Of a stretch of 64,000 nucleotides of DNA, positions 23,001 to 33,752 are shown piece by piece. The notes under the pieces are model-generated. The model ran no database searches, was not told the DNA's origin, and saw only the letters and a program-made list of their open reading frames with translations. The stretch's first letter is position 1. Every line of letters begins with the position of its first letter. The position numbers and the translations under genes were made by a program. The stretch is taken from positions 1 through 64,000 of the forward strand of contig CAJQUW010005334.1 in assembly GCA_907163375.1 (NCBI GenBank), given 5' to 3'. This DNA comes from Prostheceraeus crozeri. Taxonomy: Eukaryota > Platyhelminthes > Polycladida > Euryleptidae.

Positions 23001-25051
23001 TCATTTATTGATTTATGCAATGTTAGAAATGTTTATCCTTGTTTTGAAGAGTTAGAGGTTTTAGGAGTAATTCATCCTAAAATAGCCTTTGAAACAAGGT
23101 GAAATACATAAAATCATCGAAATAACAAAATTCCTCATCTTTTGCATGAATCATGATAGTGTTATTGTTTTAGATACTGTAGTAATAATATCATCCTGGC
23201 TCATAAATCATATGTGATATTCGGCAAGCGCAATACAATTCCACAATAACACATGTTACAAGACAAAGAAGGATGCAGGATACAGTTATTACGGATGGAT
23301 AATGTCGGAAACTTAGAAGAGAACAAATCCCTCAGATAATGTGATTCATCGGCAATCACTATTGTCAATAATGAATTACACATGCTACCGACAGCGTCCG
23401 TAAATTTTGGCTCGATGATCACTTCATTAATTTTGGAGGCCCGTTTCTTGACTTGGAGGATTTTATGTTTTAGATATTCTGGAATATTGGTGAAGTTGAC
23501 AGTCAAACTTGACTGAAGTTGAACTTGAATAGTTAACAGTTAAATTACAAATGTGATTTTACGTGAAATTGAGCCCAGTCCTGTATTAAGGATTTTATTG
23601 GAACAAACATGTGATTTACACATGGGAAGTCCAAACTATCCTAAGTATATATGTAGCTGATTTCCAATTTGATAACATGATTATGGACATCGATGACAGA
23701 GTTTCTCAGTACCATTGTAAATAGAGAGGTTTTTGAGAATATATTAGATACGTTATTTCTAATATTTCTCAAAAAGTTGTAAGGCAAATTTAGTACCCCT
23801 TGAAAAATATTGCTGATATCTGGGAAAGCCCGGGAGAAATACGGGAAAATGAAAATCGAAAGTCTGTCGACACCCTGTAATATCAAAATAGAAAATGCGC
23901 CGCATGACGTGCTTTGTTATGGAAAAGTGTGATGGAAAATCTTGCAATCACCGGATTGGTGGACGGTGGACGAGCTACTGGTAAACAAAAGCTGCCATTT
24001 GTGAATACGATATCAAAAAAAAATCATAAGAAAGAATAAACATGCCAAAAACGCATCTGGGTAGCTATTGACAGATATTTTGATGCCATGGTACTCAGAG
24101 CTAAAGAAGTTGGCGACGACATAGTCGACATGGTCAATGTTATGTTGTCATTTTCACTCAAGCTATTCATGCAAGTACGTTATTGCCAAGTACGTTTTCG
24201 CAAAGTGTGATGCAGAATTCTACTTTAAAAACTGCACTAGCCACTTTGTGACTGAGATACATAATACTGCGCCGAATTTACATCATTTTCTGGATCATCT
24301 TTTTGGATTTGGAATAGTTATCTCTTCAAAGACAGGTAATTTATCACATTTTACTTCATATGAGTATCACTTTAGATTGTTGAAGGAGTCGCTACTTCCA
24401 CAGACTTATTTGGCAACAAATTTACTATGAAAAACGATAACAGTCGACAGCAATATAAGCCGATATAAGCAATTCATTCGAGTGTCTTGACTCCCCAATG
24501 AAATGCTGCTTTCATTAACAGTACAATGTCTTATGTTATAAATTATGCGTTTTATTCTTGTGGCACAGAAATTTCAGATATTTCGTGTTACGGAAGCTCT
24601 AGAGTCTAGAGGATATGCAGCTCTTTCTGTCGACATGCATTATTTGAATTTTTGAAATGTCCTGAATAAGTCAATCAATAGGAGTTACATTTATTGATTA
24701 CAACGCATGCTCAGATCAACAAGTAAATATCATTTTCAAACTAACCTCATACATTCAAACTTCTACATTAAATTTTGTGCATGTATATAAGAGCAATAAT
24801 AATAGTAATACCTTAAAATACCCCTGGCTCTTTCCAACCACAAAGCTGAAAATGACAAGTCAGGGCCTCTTTCAATCAAATTCGAAAGAGGTTTCAGACT
24901 CGCCGTAAATCGGTAGTCAGAACTCTTGTATCGGAGTGTAATGCTTCTCTCCAGTGTTACGGGAGTAAGGATACAAAATCTGTCTACCCGAGCACTCATC
25001 GCTTTGTTTCTGCATAGGAGCACAATCTTTTTGTTTTTTGACTTCTGCCGT
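20009..25051. other. Unique middle of the foldback-like structure
   Basis: This 5 kb AT-rich stretch has no recognised protein. It has an ATT-rich microsatellite near 22200-22235. Short coding-like runs occur at 22932-23098 (separate entry) and at about 24045-24210 (WVAIDRYFDAMVL then RAKEVGDDIVDMVN). Text near 23875-23780 on the minus strand (agggtgtcgacagactttcg, then cccgtatttctcccgggc) resembles termini of small DNA elements. Confidence 0.45.
22932..23098 (+). other. Exon-like open segment, function unknown
   Basis: A 55-codon open segment reads SSYRLKRVDWNDELNL, VSNYQSFIDLC, NVRNVYPCFEELEVLG and ends PKIAFETR. It is bounded by a pyrimidine-rich acceptor (tttcctcag) and a possible donor (aaggtgaaat). 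Composition is more protein-like than its surroundings. I do not recognise the family. It might be a stray exon or a relic of a transposon protein in the middle of the foldback-like structure. Confidence 0.25.
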
Positions 25052-27871
25052 TTTTTTGGGACGAAACGAGATGCCTCTGAATGGAATCGTCAAGATGCAA
25101 CGAAATTTAACATGGAGGTACCTGCGACTATTGTGTAGCATTGAAAACTTATCATCTAAGGGTGCATAGGATGAAAAACGCATAGAGTTTATAGGAGAAT
25201 TCACAAAATGTCACATTTTTGGTACAAACGAGACGTTTGCGCATGGCAAATGTCACGATACAACAATGAAATTTGACATGGAGGTACCTGTGACTATTGT
25301 GAAGATGCTTAGCATTGACAAACGCGTCATCTAAGGGTGCATAGGAAGACAAACGCATAGAGTTTAGAGGAGAATTCACAGAATGTCACATTTTTGGTAC
25401 AAACGAGACGTTTGCGCATGGCAAATGTCACGATACAACAATGAAATTTGACATGGAGGTACCTGTGACTATTGTGAAGATGCTTAGCATTGACAAACGC
25501 GTCATCTAAGGGTGCATAGGAAGACAAACGCATAGAGTTTATAGGAGAATTCAGAAAATGTCACATTTTTGGTACGAACGAGACGTTTGCGCATGGCAAA
25601 TGTCACGATACAACAATGAAATTTGACATGGAAGTACCTGTGACTATTGTGTAGATGCTTAGCATTGACAAACGCGTCATCTAAGGGTGCATAGGAAGAC
25701 AAACGCATAGAGTTTATAGGAGAATTCAGAAAATGTCACATTTTTGGTACGAACGAGACGTTTGCGCATGGCAAATGTCACGATACAACAATGAAATTTG
25801 ACATGGAGGTACCTGTGACTATTGTGAAGCTGCTTAGCATAGACAAACGCGTCATCTAAGGTTGAATAGGAAGACAAACGTATAGAGTTTAGAGGAGAAT
25901 TCACAGAATGTCACATTTTTGGTGCAAACGAGACGTTTGCGCATGGCAAATGTCACGATACAACAATGAAATTTGACATGGAGGTACCTGTGACTATTGT
26001 GAAGATGCTTATCATTGACAAACGCGTCATCTAAGGGTGCATAGGAAGACAAACGCATAGAGTTTATAGGAGAATTCAGAAAATGTCACATTTTTGGTAC
26101 GAACGAGACGTTTGCGCATGGCAAATGTCACGATACAACAATGAAATTTGACATGGAAGTACCTGTGACTATTGTGAAGATGCTTAGCATTGACAAACGC
26201 GTCATCTAAGGGTGCATAGGAAGACAAACGCATAGAGTTTAGAGGAGAATTCACAGAATGTCACATTTTTGGTACAAACGAGACGTTTGCGCATGGCAAA
26301 TGTCACGATACAACAATGAAATTTGACATGGAGGTACCTGTGACTATTGTGAAGATGCTTAGCATTGACAAACGCGTCATCTAAGGGTGCATAGAAAGAC
26401 AAACGTATAGAGTTTAGAGGAGAATTCACAAAATGTCACATTTTTGGTACAAACGAGACGTTTGCGCATGGCAAATGTCACGATACAACAATGAAATTTG
26501 ACATGGAGGTACCTGTGACTATTGTGAAGATGCTTAGCATTGACAAACGCGTCATCTAAGGGTGCATAGGAAGACAAACGCATAGAGTTTATAGGAGAAT
26601 TCAGAAAATGTCACATTTTTGGTACGAACGAGACGTTTGCGCATGGCAAATGTCACGATACAACAATGAAATTTGACATGGAGGTACCTGTGACTATTGT
26701 GAAGATGCTTAGCATAGACAAACGCGTCATCTAAGGGTGCATAGGAAGACAAACGTATAGAGTTTAGAGGAGAATTCACAGAATGTCACATTTTTGGTAC
26801 AAACGAGACGTTTGCGCATGGCAAATGTCACGATACAACAATGAAATTTGACATGGAGGTACCTGTGACTATTGTGAAGATGCTTAGCATAGACAAACGC
26901 GTCATCTAAGGGTGCATAGGAAGACAAACGCATAGAGTTTATAGGAGAATTCAGAAAATGTCACATTTTTGGTACGAACGAGACGTTTGCGCATGGCAAA
27001 TGTCACGATACAACAATGAAATTTGACATGGAAGTACCTGTGACTATTGTGTAGATGCTTAGCATAGACAAACGCGTCATCTAAGGGTGCATAGGAAGAC
27101 AAACGCATAGAGTTTAAAGGAGAATTCACAAAATGTCACATTTTTGGTACGAACGAGACGTTTGCGCATGGCAAATGTCACGATACAACAATGAAATTTG
27201 ACATGGAGGTACCTGTGACTATTGTGAAGATGCTTAGCATAGACAAACGCATCATCTAAGGGTGCATAGGAAGACAAACGCATAGTTTATAGGAGAATTC
27301 AGAAAATGTCACATTTTTGGTACAGACGAGACGTTTGCGCATGGCAAATGTCATGATACAACAATGAAATTTGACATGGAGGTACCTGTGACTATTGTGT
27401 AGATGCTTAGCATTGACAAACGCGTCATCTAAGGGTGCATAGGAAGACAAACGCATAGAGTTTAAAGGAGAATTCACAAAATGTCACATTTTTGGTACGA
27501 ACGAGACGTTTGCGCATGGCAAATGTCAGGATACAACAATGAAATTTGACATGGAGGTACCTGTGACTATTGTGAAGATGCTTAGCATAGACAAACGCAT
27601 CATCTAAGGGTGCATAGGAAGACAAACGCATAGTTTATAGGAGAATTCAGAAAATGTCACATTTTTGGTACAGACGAGACGTTTGCGCATGGCAAATGTC
27701 ATGATACAACAATGAAATTTGACATGGAGGTACCTGTGACTATTGTGAAGATGCTTAGCATTGACAAACGCGTCATCTAAGGGTGCATAGGAAGACAAAC
27801 GCATAGAGTTTAGAGGAGAAGTCACAAAATGTCACATTTTTGGTACAAACGAGACGTTTGCGCATGGCAAA
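25052..27871 (-). repeat. 175-bp satellite array, right (minus orientation)
   Basis: There are about 16 monomers of the same 175-bp repeat as at 17621-20008, inverted. The innermost copy (25052-25175) is diverged; the rest are very uniform. Two monomer types, distinguishable at gaattcaca versus gaattcaga and at agagga versus atagga, alternate through most of 26552-27825. That makes a dimeric higher-order repeat of about 350 bp, with the last two dimers nearly identical. The array stops abruptly at 27871 within ggcaaa. Confidence 0.95.
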
Positions 27872-28839
27872 TTGTAGATCGGATTGTCAAAAAGAATGAA
27901 GAAAAATGCCAACTCGCACGTTCTGCAGTAGAAAATGGTGCTTAGACTATGTACTGTGTATGTTTACTGTAATTGAAAACAATCGATGTAATTCTATTCC
28001 CACGTGCTGCGAAATTACAAACTTGAGACTATAAATACAACAAGAGCGGTTGCTGGGAAATTAGATTATTGACACAGCCAAACAAAGTCCAATAATATCG
28101 TAGGAAAGAGTTAAACGTGTTCTTGTTCCTCAATGCTATGGCTCAGGCATCCGATGGTTACTACAGTTGATCATCATTCATAGTAATTAATTGCTGTTGC
28201 AATTTGACTGAGAGAAATGTAGAGTTTGCACGATATACTTGAGCTTGCCTAATGTAACTGAATATCATCTTAATATTAAATTGCTGTTTATCTCCGATGA
28301 GCGTGACTGTGCTTGCACTGATGCAATTTCTGGTAAAGCCGGTACATCAAGAAAATTCACATCTAAAAAATTGAAATTCTGCAATCAATTTTTTCCTTAC
28401 TATTTAGCTGCTCGCTGATTCTGCTCAGATGTCTGCAATTGACTATAATGAAACTGTTGCAAAATGAATTGGTGATGTTGGTGCATGTTCAGCAATTTCC
28501 ATTCCCTGCCTGTTGTCGAGCCCTTGTCCGGATTTAGCTGTGCTACTGTTAAAAGCTTACAAAAGGCGGGAGCATGGCATAGCTGCTGCAGGCGATTCAT
28601 TGAAGCCAATCAAGAGGATGGATGGTTGATTTTTTCATTTTGGTGCCATCATTTGAGTTTATTGCCTCTCTGAACTCAAATGTTGCAAAAATTAGTGCCT
28701 ATCATGGTAGTATTTTTGTTTGAATAATATAGCAATATTACTTGTATTACGAGGTAGTTGTTTAATTCATCAGATGATTTGAAGTTTTGTAAGCTATAAC
28801 TGCAATTCAGTAAATAAACTATACTACTGATTAAAAAAC
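27872..28839. other. Gene-free stretch between array and right terminus
   Basis: I recognised no coding or element sequence. An open minus-strand frame at 28400-28609 has no family resemblance. Confidence 0.4.
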
Positions 28840-28901
28840 GGACCAATCATGGAACATTTTTTCTAAACATTTGCAAATGCGTTTTCAAAGTCGAATACGT
28901 C
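28840..28901 (-). repeat. Right terminal inverted repeat of foldback-like structure
   Basis: This is the complement of 17195-17254. The bases just outside (ccataaagtaaa here, gtatgacgttaaa on the left) do not form a clear target-site duplication. Confidence 0.75.
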
Positions 28902-29194
28902 CATAAAGTAAAATCATAAAATTCTCGATTGGCATATCAACAGTTTCGTACGAAATCATGTATGTGATTCAATTAATTTACTTCAGAGAAACAGATTTGA
29001 CCTAGAGAATGATCAAACCCATATCAAACCCATCAAACGGATAAATAATTACAACTATGCCAGCCACTACGGGCTTCGTTGAACATGATCAGTGGAGTCT
29101 CCATGATATTACCCGTTAGAAAGAACTTTGCACGCTTTACATCGGCTTTTTGCACTTCGAATTTGATTGACAATATAATTAAATCAAAAAGGAC

Positions 29195-29309
29195 GGATCA
29201 AATTGTCATGCAAAGGATGTGCGGATGGCAGGACTTGGACATACGACCTCCATGCCTACAACCCAGGTTAACTAGACCTCTGCTCGATCATCTGAGCTAT
29301 GAACCGGCT
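29195..29309 (-). mobile_element. tRNA-derived SINE, second copy
   Basis: On the minus strand this begins agccggttcatagctcagat (A box), has the anticodon stem aggt-ctagtta-acct, and ends with the family tail cacatcctttgcatgacaat. It matches 1274-1371 in head and tail, with a roughly 15-bp insertion before the B box. A short protein-like frame (CGWQDLDIRP) across it is the usual SINE by-product. Confidence 0.7.
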
Positions 29310-29847
29310 AAAAAAGACATTGAACAAATGAGTAGTGACCAAATGACAGAACGAATAATAAAAAGGCTGAGTTCAATCATTTTTTGAATGAAGACCTTCA
29401 CTCATCTCCGATTGATTGGCTTTCTAATTTATTGGCTTACAAATTTTCAACGTCCGTCCATTCTAGATGTTTGACAATCAGTCAAGGATTTTTCGAGCAG
29501 CGTGAAATGAAGAAGTGATCTTCTGCTAGATTTGCTGCAGTCTTTATTATGCTTCTAAAGTCTATATCATTCTCAAGGCTTTATTATTTTATTTACACTT
29601 CTGAGGATAATCAAATTTATCTACAGTTTTTTTTTGTTTATTTGCATCACATATTTTTCGATTGTCCTTCTTAAACAATATTGGCTGGTAACTAAGTTTC
29701 ATTTCTTAGAACTTCTGCATGCGCTAGTACGAAGCACAGAAACTTGATACTCCAACCTTCTGTGCAGTTATGGACTATGAGTAAGCATGTACAACAGAAT
29801 TTAATTTCTCGGGGAAAGAAATGGTCATGTTCTCTTCAACAGAATAG

Positions 29848-29952
29848 AAGTGGACTATGCAGTGTTGTTATCAATGTTATGATGGATTGCATGAAGATTG
29901 TTTCTTGTCAGCCCACATACTATATCCTTTCACATGGTGCCCCTGGGTTCAA
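29848..29952 (+). other. Possible zinc-finger exon remnant
   Basis: An open stretch reads KWTMQCCYQCYDGLHEDCFL then SAHILYPFTWCPW. The spacing C-C-x2-C...H-x2-C resembles the second half of a PHD finger (compare the MQCC..C..WFHEAC pattern of PHF1/MTF2-type proteins), but the key aromatic is not conserved. Possible splice borders are tag at 29845-29847 and gtagcg at 29953. Low confidence; it may be chance. Confidence 0.2.
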
Positions 29953-32414
29953 GTAGCGCAAAAATTACATGCTGATGTGCGCAAACTTAGCCTACGGTTG
30001 CCGAATTCCACTTTGGTGTCTCATCGCAGCAGTATTGCCTTAGTGACCGCATGAAGTCTTAATTGAAAATCAAATGCCATTGCTCATGAATCGCGAGACT
30101 GCTGTGAGAAAATTAATTTGGAGGAATAAAAGGGGGTGGGATGGCAGGTGGGTTTATTTTCGCTTTCGACCATTTTTTGTCAAACTCTTCCTACTCACGC
30201 CCGAAAAACGAAACCCAAATGCTCGAAAAAAAGCCCGAAATTTTTCTTTGAATAATATCTGAAAATTTTTTTTTAGAAATACCAGAATGCCGAAACTATT
30301 TCTTCAGGATAATCCCCGAATTCTTTAACTTCATGAAATTGCACAAATCATAAAATAATCACAATTTTGAAGAATTCATCAAGCGTATACTTCGATCACA
30401 ATGTCTCATGCATCCTTTCCCCTCACATAATATATTAGATTAATATCCTTCTTACAAGTAAATCGATGCTGTCGTATTTTGATTATTGCTGGAACAATGT
30501 ATGCGATAGTTATCATGCGAGAATGAGATTGTCGATTTTCGTAGCATGTATCTGCTGCTTGTTGTAAATCTTGAAAGTTGGGTTGAAATTTGGCTTAATT
30601 GTTCAGTGTAATAATGGCATATAGGTAAATTTTGATTAAAGAAAAACATCATTTTTAGTTGGTGAATCAAAAATTGTTGAATGCATGCATGAATTTGACG
30701 GTTTTTTGTATTCCAAACTATGTGTGATGTCGATTTCTCCTGTGTCTTGCCTCATTGCTCATGTCTTCACCTTTTTCCTTATGCCTTATTTCTACAAGAC
30801 ATCTGTTTGCTGGTACTTTCCTCCTTGCCGGTGCTATCAGCCCTTCGAACTTAAGTTGGAACACGTATATTGCTATCGCGATTCCAAATGTTAGCCTATT
30901 TTGCAGTTTGTCCTGTGTGTCCGCTGATGCGATATTCAGAAATTGGAAGTTAATGTAACTGTAGTGCAGAAGGTCGAAGTTTCAAACTTAAACAATCTAA
31001 AAATGCTTTACCTTCGAACGACATCAGAAAAGACAAATGTACTCATAAGAGTGAAGTATGGAAACAAGCAAATTCTGAAGGCTAATGGAGGAGAAATTTT
31101 AGGAATCTAGTGAAGTTGGATGGAGATCATGGACAATGCTCGTGTTTCATTTTATAGATATTCTGCACGAGTCCTGTATGTTTTGATTTTTGCTTCAACT
31201 TTTTGACAATAGGACGATGGAACTACGGGAGCGGAAGATACGTGGTGCTAATAAGTCGTATATAGGCTAAGTAGAATGGTGTGTATGAAAGACTACATCT
31301 ATAAAAATGTGATCGAGAAACAAATGACAATGGCTGTTTAACATCGGTACTTGCTACGATTGACCAAATTGAATATGACCGCAGAGTAAACGAAACTTTA
31401 TAGGAATTTTATCGCTAGTGCTGAGCCTGGTGCTTCTGGGCCGCTCACCCAGTGATTAACTTGATGATTAACATACCGTATACTTGATTAACATTTTTTT
31501 TAAAAATACATTGCGTTCATGGGATGATGGTGGCAGGCATGCATAGTCACAATCATAGTTGTGTCAATTACATTTCAATTAATTAAGATAACTGCCGGTT
31601 CAATTTAGATTTTGACATTAAGTTTCGTAAGTTTCCTTATAAAAGTTGTAAACCTTGTGCACAGCAAAGTATGATGTTTCTCGCATTATTACTGGTAATT
31701 GCAACGTATTAATGACGAGGAGAATACTGCATGTTGAATGAATGTTTCACAGTGCTGACTACAGAGAAATTGCATTTTTTCTCAATTACATAGCTGAAAT
31801 GTAATTGATTACAGTTGCAAATTGCTCATCAGAAAATGTAGTTGATGAGAATTACTAATTACAGGAAATGCAATTTCACGTGCGTAGTTGTAGTTGCACA
31901 CAAGTCTGATCACGAAATCTAAACACGTGATATTTTTGTAATCCTTAATGCAAGTTCAGTGTCACTTATTATTACTTAGTATTTGCTAAAGCAATACTAT
32001 TTATTTCAGCTACTAACGGAACATGATACAAACGCTCTCACAATTCTCAAATTTCATTTACTCTACGTATTACGAATTTCAAAGGGATTTCGTCGGATAT
32101 TGATTAATGTAAATATGTAAATTAATGTAATTAATGTAAATTAACTTCATTGCGAAAGCTGAATTTATTTATTTTACAATATAACTGATAAGCCTACACT
32201 GTCTCGATCAGATGCAAGGACAGTAAAATGCATTTCTTAAAAAAGCATGTCTAAAACATCTTTTTTGAAAAAACATTTTAAGCATGATTTTCATTTAACA
32301 TAGTTTTTATCCACACTGCAATCAAGTGATAATCTAACTTTCAAGTGTCAGAAAAATATAAATATTGTACCGCTAGCAAATCTGAAATAAATGATGAGCA
32401 AAAGTCACAACACA
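29953..32414. other. Gene-free stretch
   Basis: This is AT-rich sequence without recognised genes. A low-complexity block built from aattaatgtaaat lies near 32100-32150, and a run of attaca/tgtaat words at 31780-31900 may be a decayed small element. Confidence 0.4.
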
Positions 32415-32945
32415 TATACATTTCAAGTCGCAATACCTGGAAGAAACCCATGTACTTTTAAGTAAGGACTCCTTTGCCGTGGCGATTGGGTACAAGTCAG
32501 GTAAGCATCACAGGAGCCGGATGCAACAAAAATCACAGACCAAAACCCTGAGCAAAGCTACCCACACATGCTCATAGCAGTGGAGCTGTAGGCCTGCAGA
32601 CTTGTCAAGCATTTCACGGGGACTGCCTTGAATGGTCTCAGGACAGTCTACTCAGCCTCCCCAAGCTTGACCAGAGGGTTCGAAATCCTTGAATGGTCGG
32701 TCTCCCGTATGCCGTGAATACTCCTGAATCTGTCACACCTTTTCCTGTAGCATATTGAGAACTGGGAATTGCAAAGGGGAAAATCAATGAGAAAGTTTCA
32801 TCATGAATGATCCAATCAGTGTCATACCTGAAAAACTGGTTCCTTGGCATCTTGAGGCTAATAATTCCTGAGAAACCAGTAGTTCTAAATAGGATGACGA
32901 AGCCACGAATACCACGTGGAGAATAAGAATGAAGAATCAATGAAG
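32415..32945. repeat. Dispersed repeat, copy B
   Basis: This is collinear with 13870-14395 in the same orientation; shared words include gggtacaagtcaggta, gctacccacacatg, cccgtatgccgtgaatac and tctgtcacacct. Divergence is substantial, so both are old. Just beyond it, a hairpin at 33008-33061 pairs tgttgaagcagat with acctgcttcaaca. Confidence 0.7.
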
Positions 32946-33615
32946 CAAAAGTAACTTCCATGATCAGTTAAGTAATTAGCCTACTATCAGGGTGGCACAT
33001 GACTTAAACATCCTGTTGAAGCAGATGTGGTGGCATAGGTTAAACCCACCTGCTTCAACAAATCATAAATCTGTCTCATTGAATTTTGCGTAATGTTACG
33101 CAAATCTAATTAGCCCGGATCCAAAGTGAAGCAATAAGACTCCTACACTGATACAATGGCGAGGCTGCTTCGAGTCAGTGCTGCAGTCACTAGCCCACCG
33201 CGTCTCACGGTGGTCCAGAATGGGCTGATTATTATAAAGTAGAGCTGACATGATTTCTACGCCATTCTAAAGCTTGTTTATTGTCTTCCCTGCATAATTT
33301 TTCAAAAATCTCAATTGCTTGATGAGTAGTTTCGGAATTTATTAATATTTCGGCTGAATTTTACACTTCGGGTCTAAAGTCATCTATGGTATACCCAGAA
33401 TAATCAATTCCTAGTCCAAACTGTACAAATAGGACTGCCTGCTTTTAAATGTCATACCCATCTCACTTCTTCATTTCCCCTCTTTTCCTTCCATCCTTTC
33501 ATATTTTACTGAAGGACATGTTTGTTGCATATGCTCATCCTCTTCCCCCAAGTTTTGACTTGATGAGAAACCTTCGCTTTTTTCGCAAAATTACATTTCT
33601 TGAATTCTCTTTCAG

Positions 33616-33752
33616 TGACAGAAGAGCTCAGATTCGCGCGCAAATCAACCAGAAATTGATCGACACTGGTGAACGTGAAAGATTGAAGGAATTACTCCGA
33701 CAAAGATTAAATGATTGTGGGTGGAGAGATCAACTCAAGGCTCATTGTAAAG
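33616..33752 (+). CDS. ENY2: ENY2, transcription and export complex 2 subunit, penultimate exon
   Basis: This exon encodes [45 protein letters not shown], nearly identical to animal ENY2 (human: [17 protein letters not shown]...[12 protein letters not shown]). ENY2 is a helical protein of about 100 residues that works in the SAGA histone deubiquitination module and in the TREX-2 mRNA export complex in the nucleus. The acceptor is ttctctttcag, ending at 33615, and the donor is ggtaagctt from 33753. The start codon and first few residues must lie in an unseen upstream exon; the in-frame ATG upstream at 33449 is before the acceptor and not homologous. The exon ends after the first base of a glutamate codon, matching the next exon's phase. 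Confidence 0.95.

Larger units (their letters stand above)
17195..28901. mobile_element. Foldback-like 11.7 kb inverted structure
   Basis: The ends are inverted repeats of about 60 bp. The left (17195-17254) begins gacgtattcgactttgaaaa, and the right (28840-28901) ends with its complement, ttttcaaagtcgaatacgtc. The right arm extends inward with only a few differences. Inside, two arrays of the same 175-bp repeat lie in opposite orientation (17621-20008 and 25052-27871), with a 5 kb middle between them. Long inverted arms made of tandem repeats recall foldback elements (Drosophila FB, sea urchin TU). No transposase and no convincing target duplication were seen, so it may instead be a nested set of events. 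Confidence 0.55.

Noticed and set aside
17621-27871. A family of about 20 small proteins of 68-75 residues (LDDAFVNAKHLHNSHRYLHV and relatives)
   Set aside because: They are translations of the 175-bp satellite. The unit is not a multiple of three, each frame ends in the next monomer, and both strands of the locus carry them only because the arrays are inverted.
17195-28901. Maverick/Polinton element
   Set aside because: The 11.7 kb size and terminal repeats invite the idea, but no polymerase, integrase, packaging ATPase or capsid sequence is visible, and the inner part is largely satellite.
33449-33615. ENY2 start at the ATG at 33449
   Set aside because: The residues before the acceptor at 33615 do not resemble ENY2 and the acceptor is strong; the true start is in an upstream exon I could not find.
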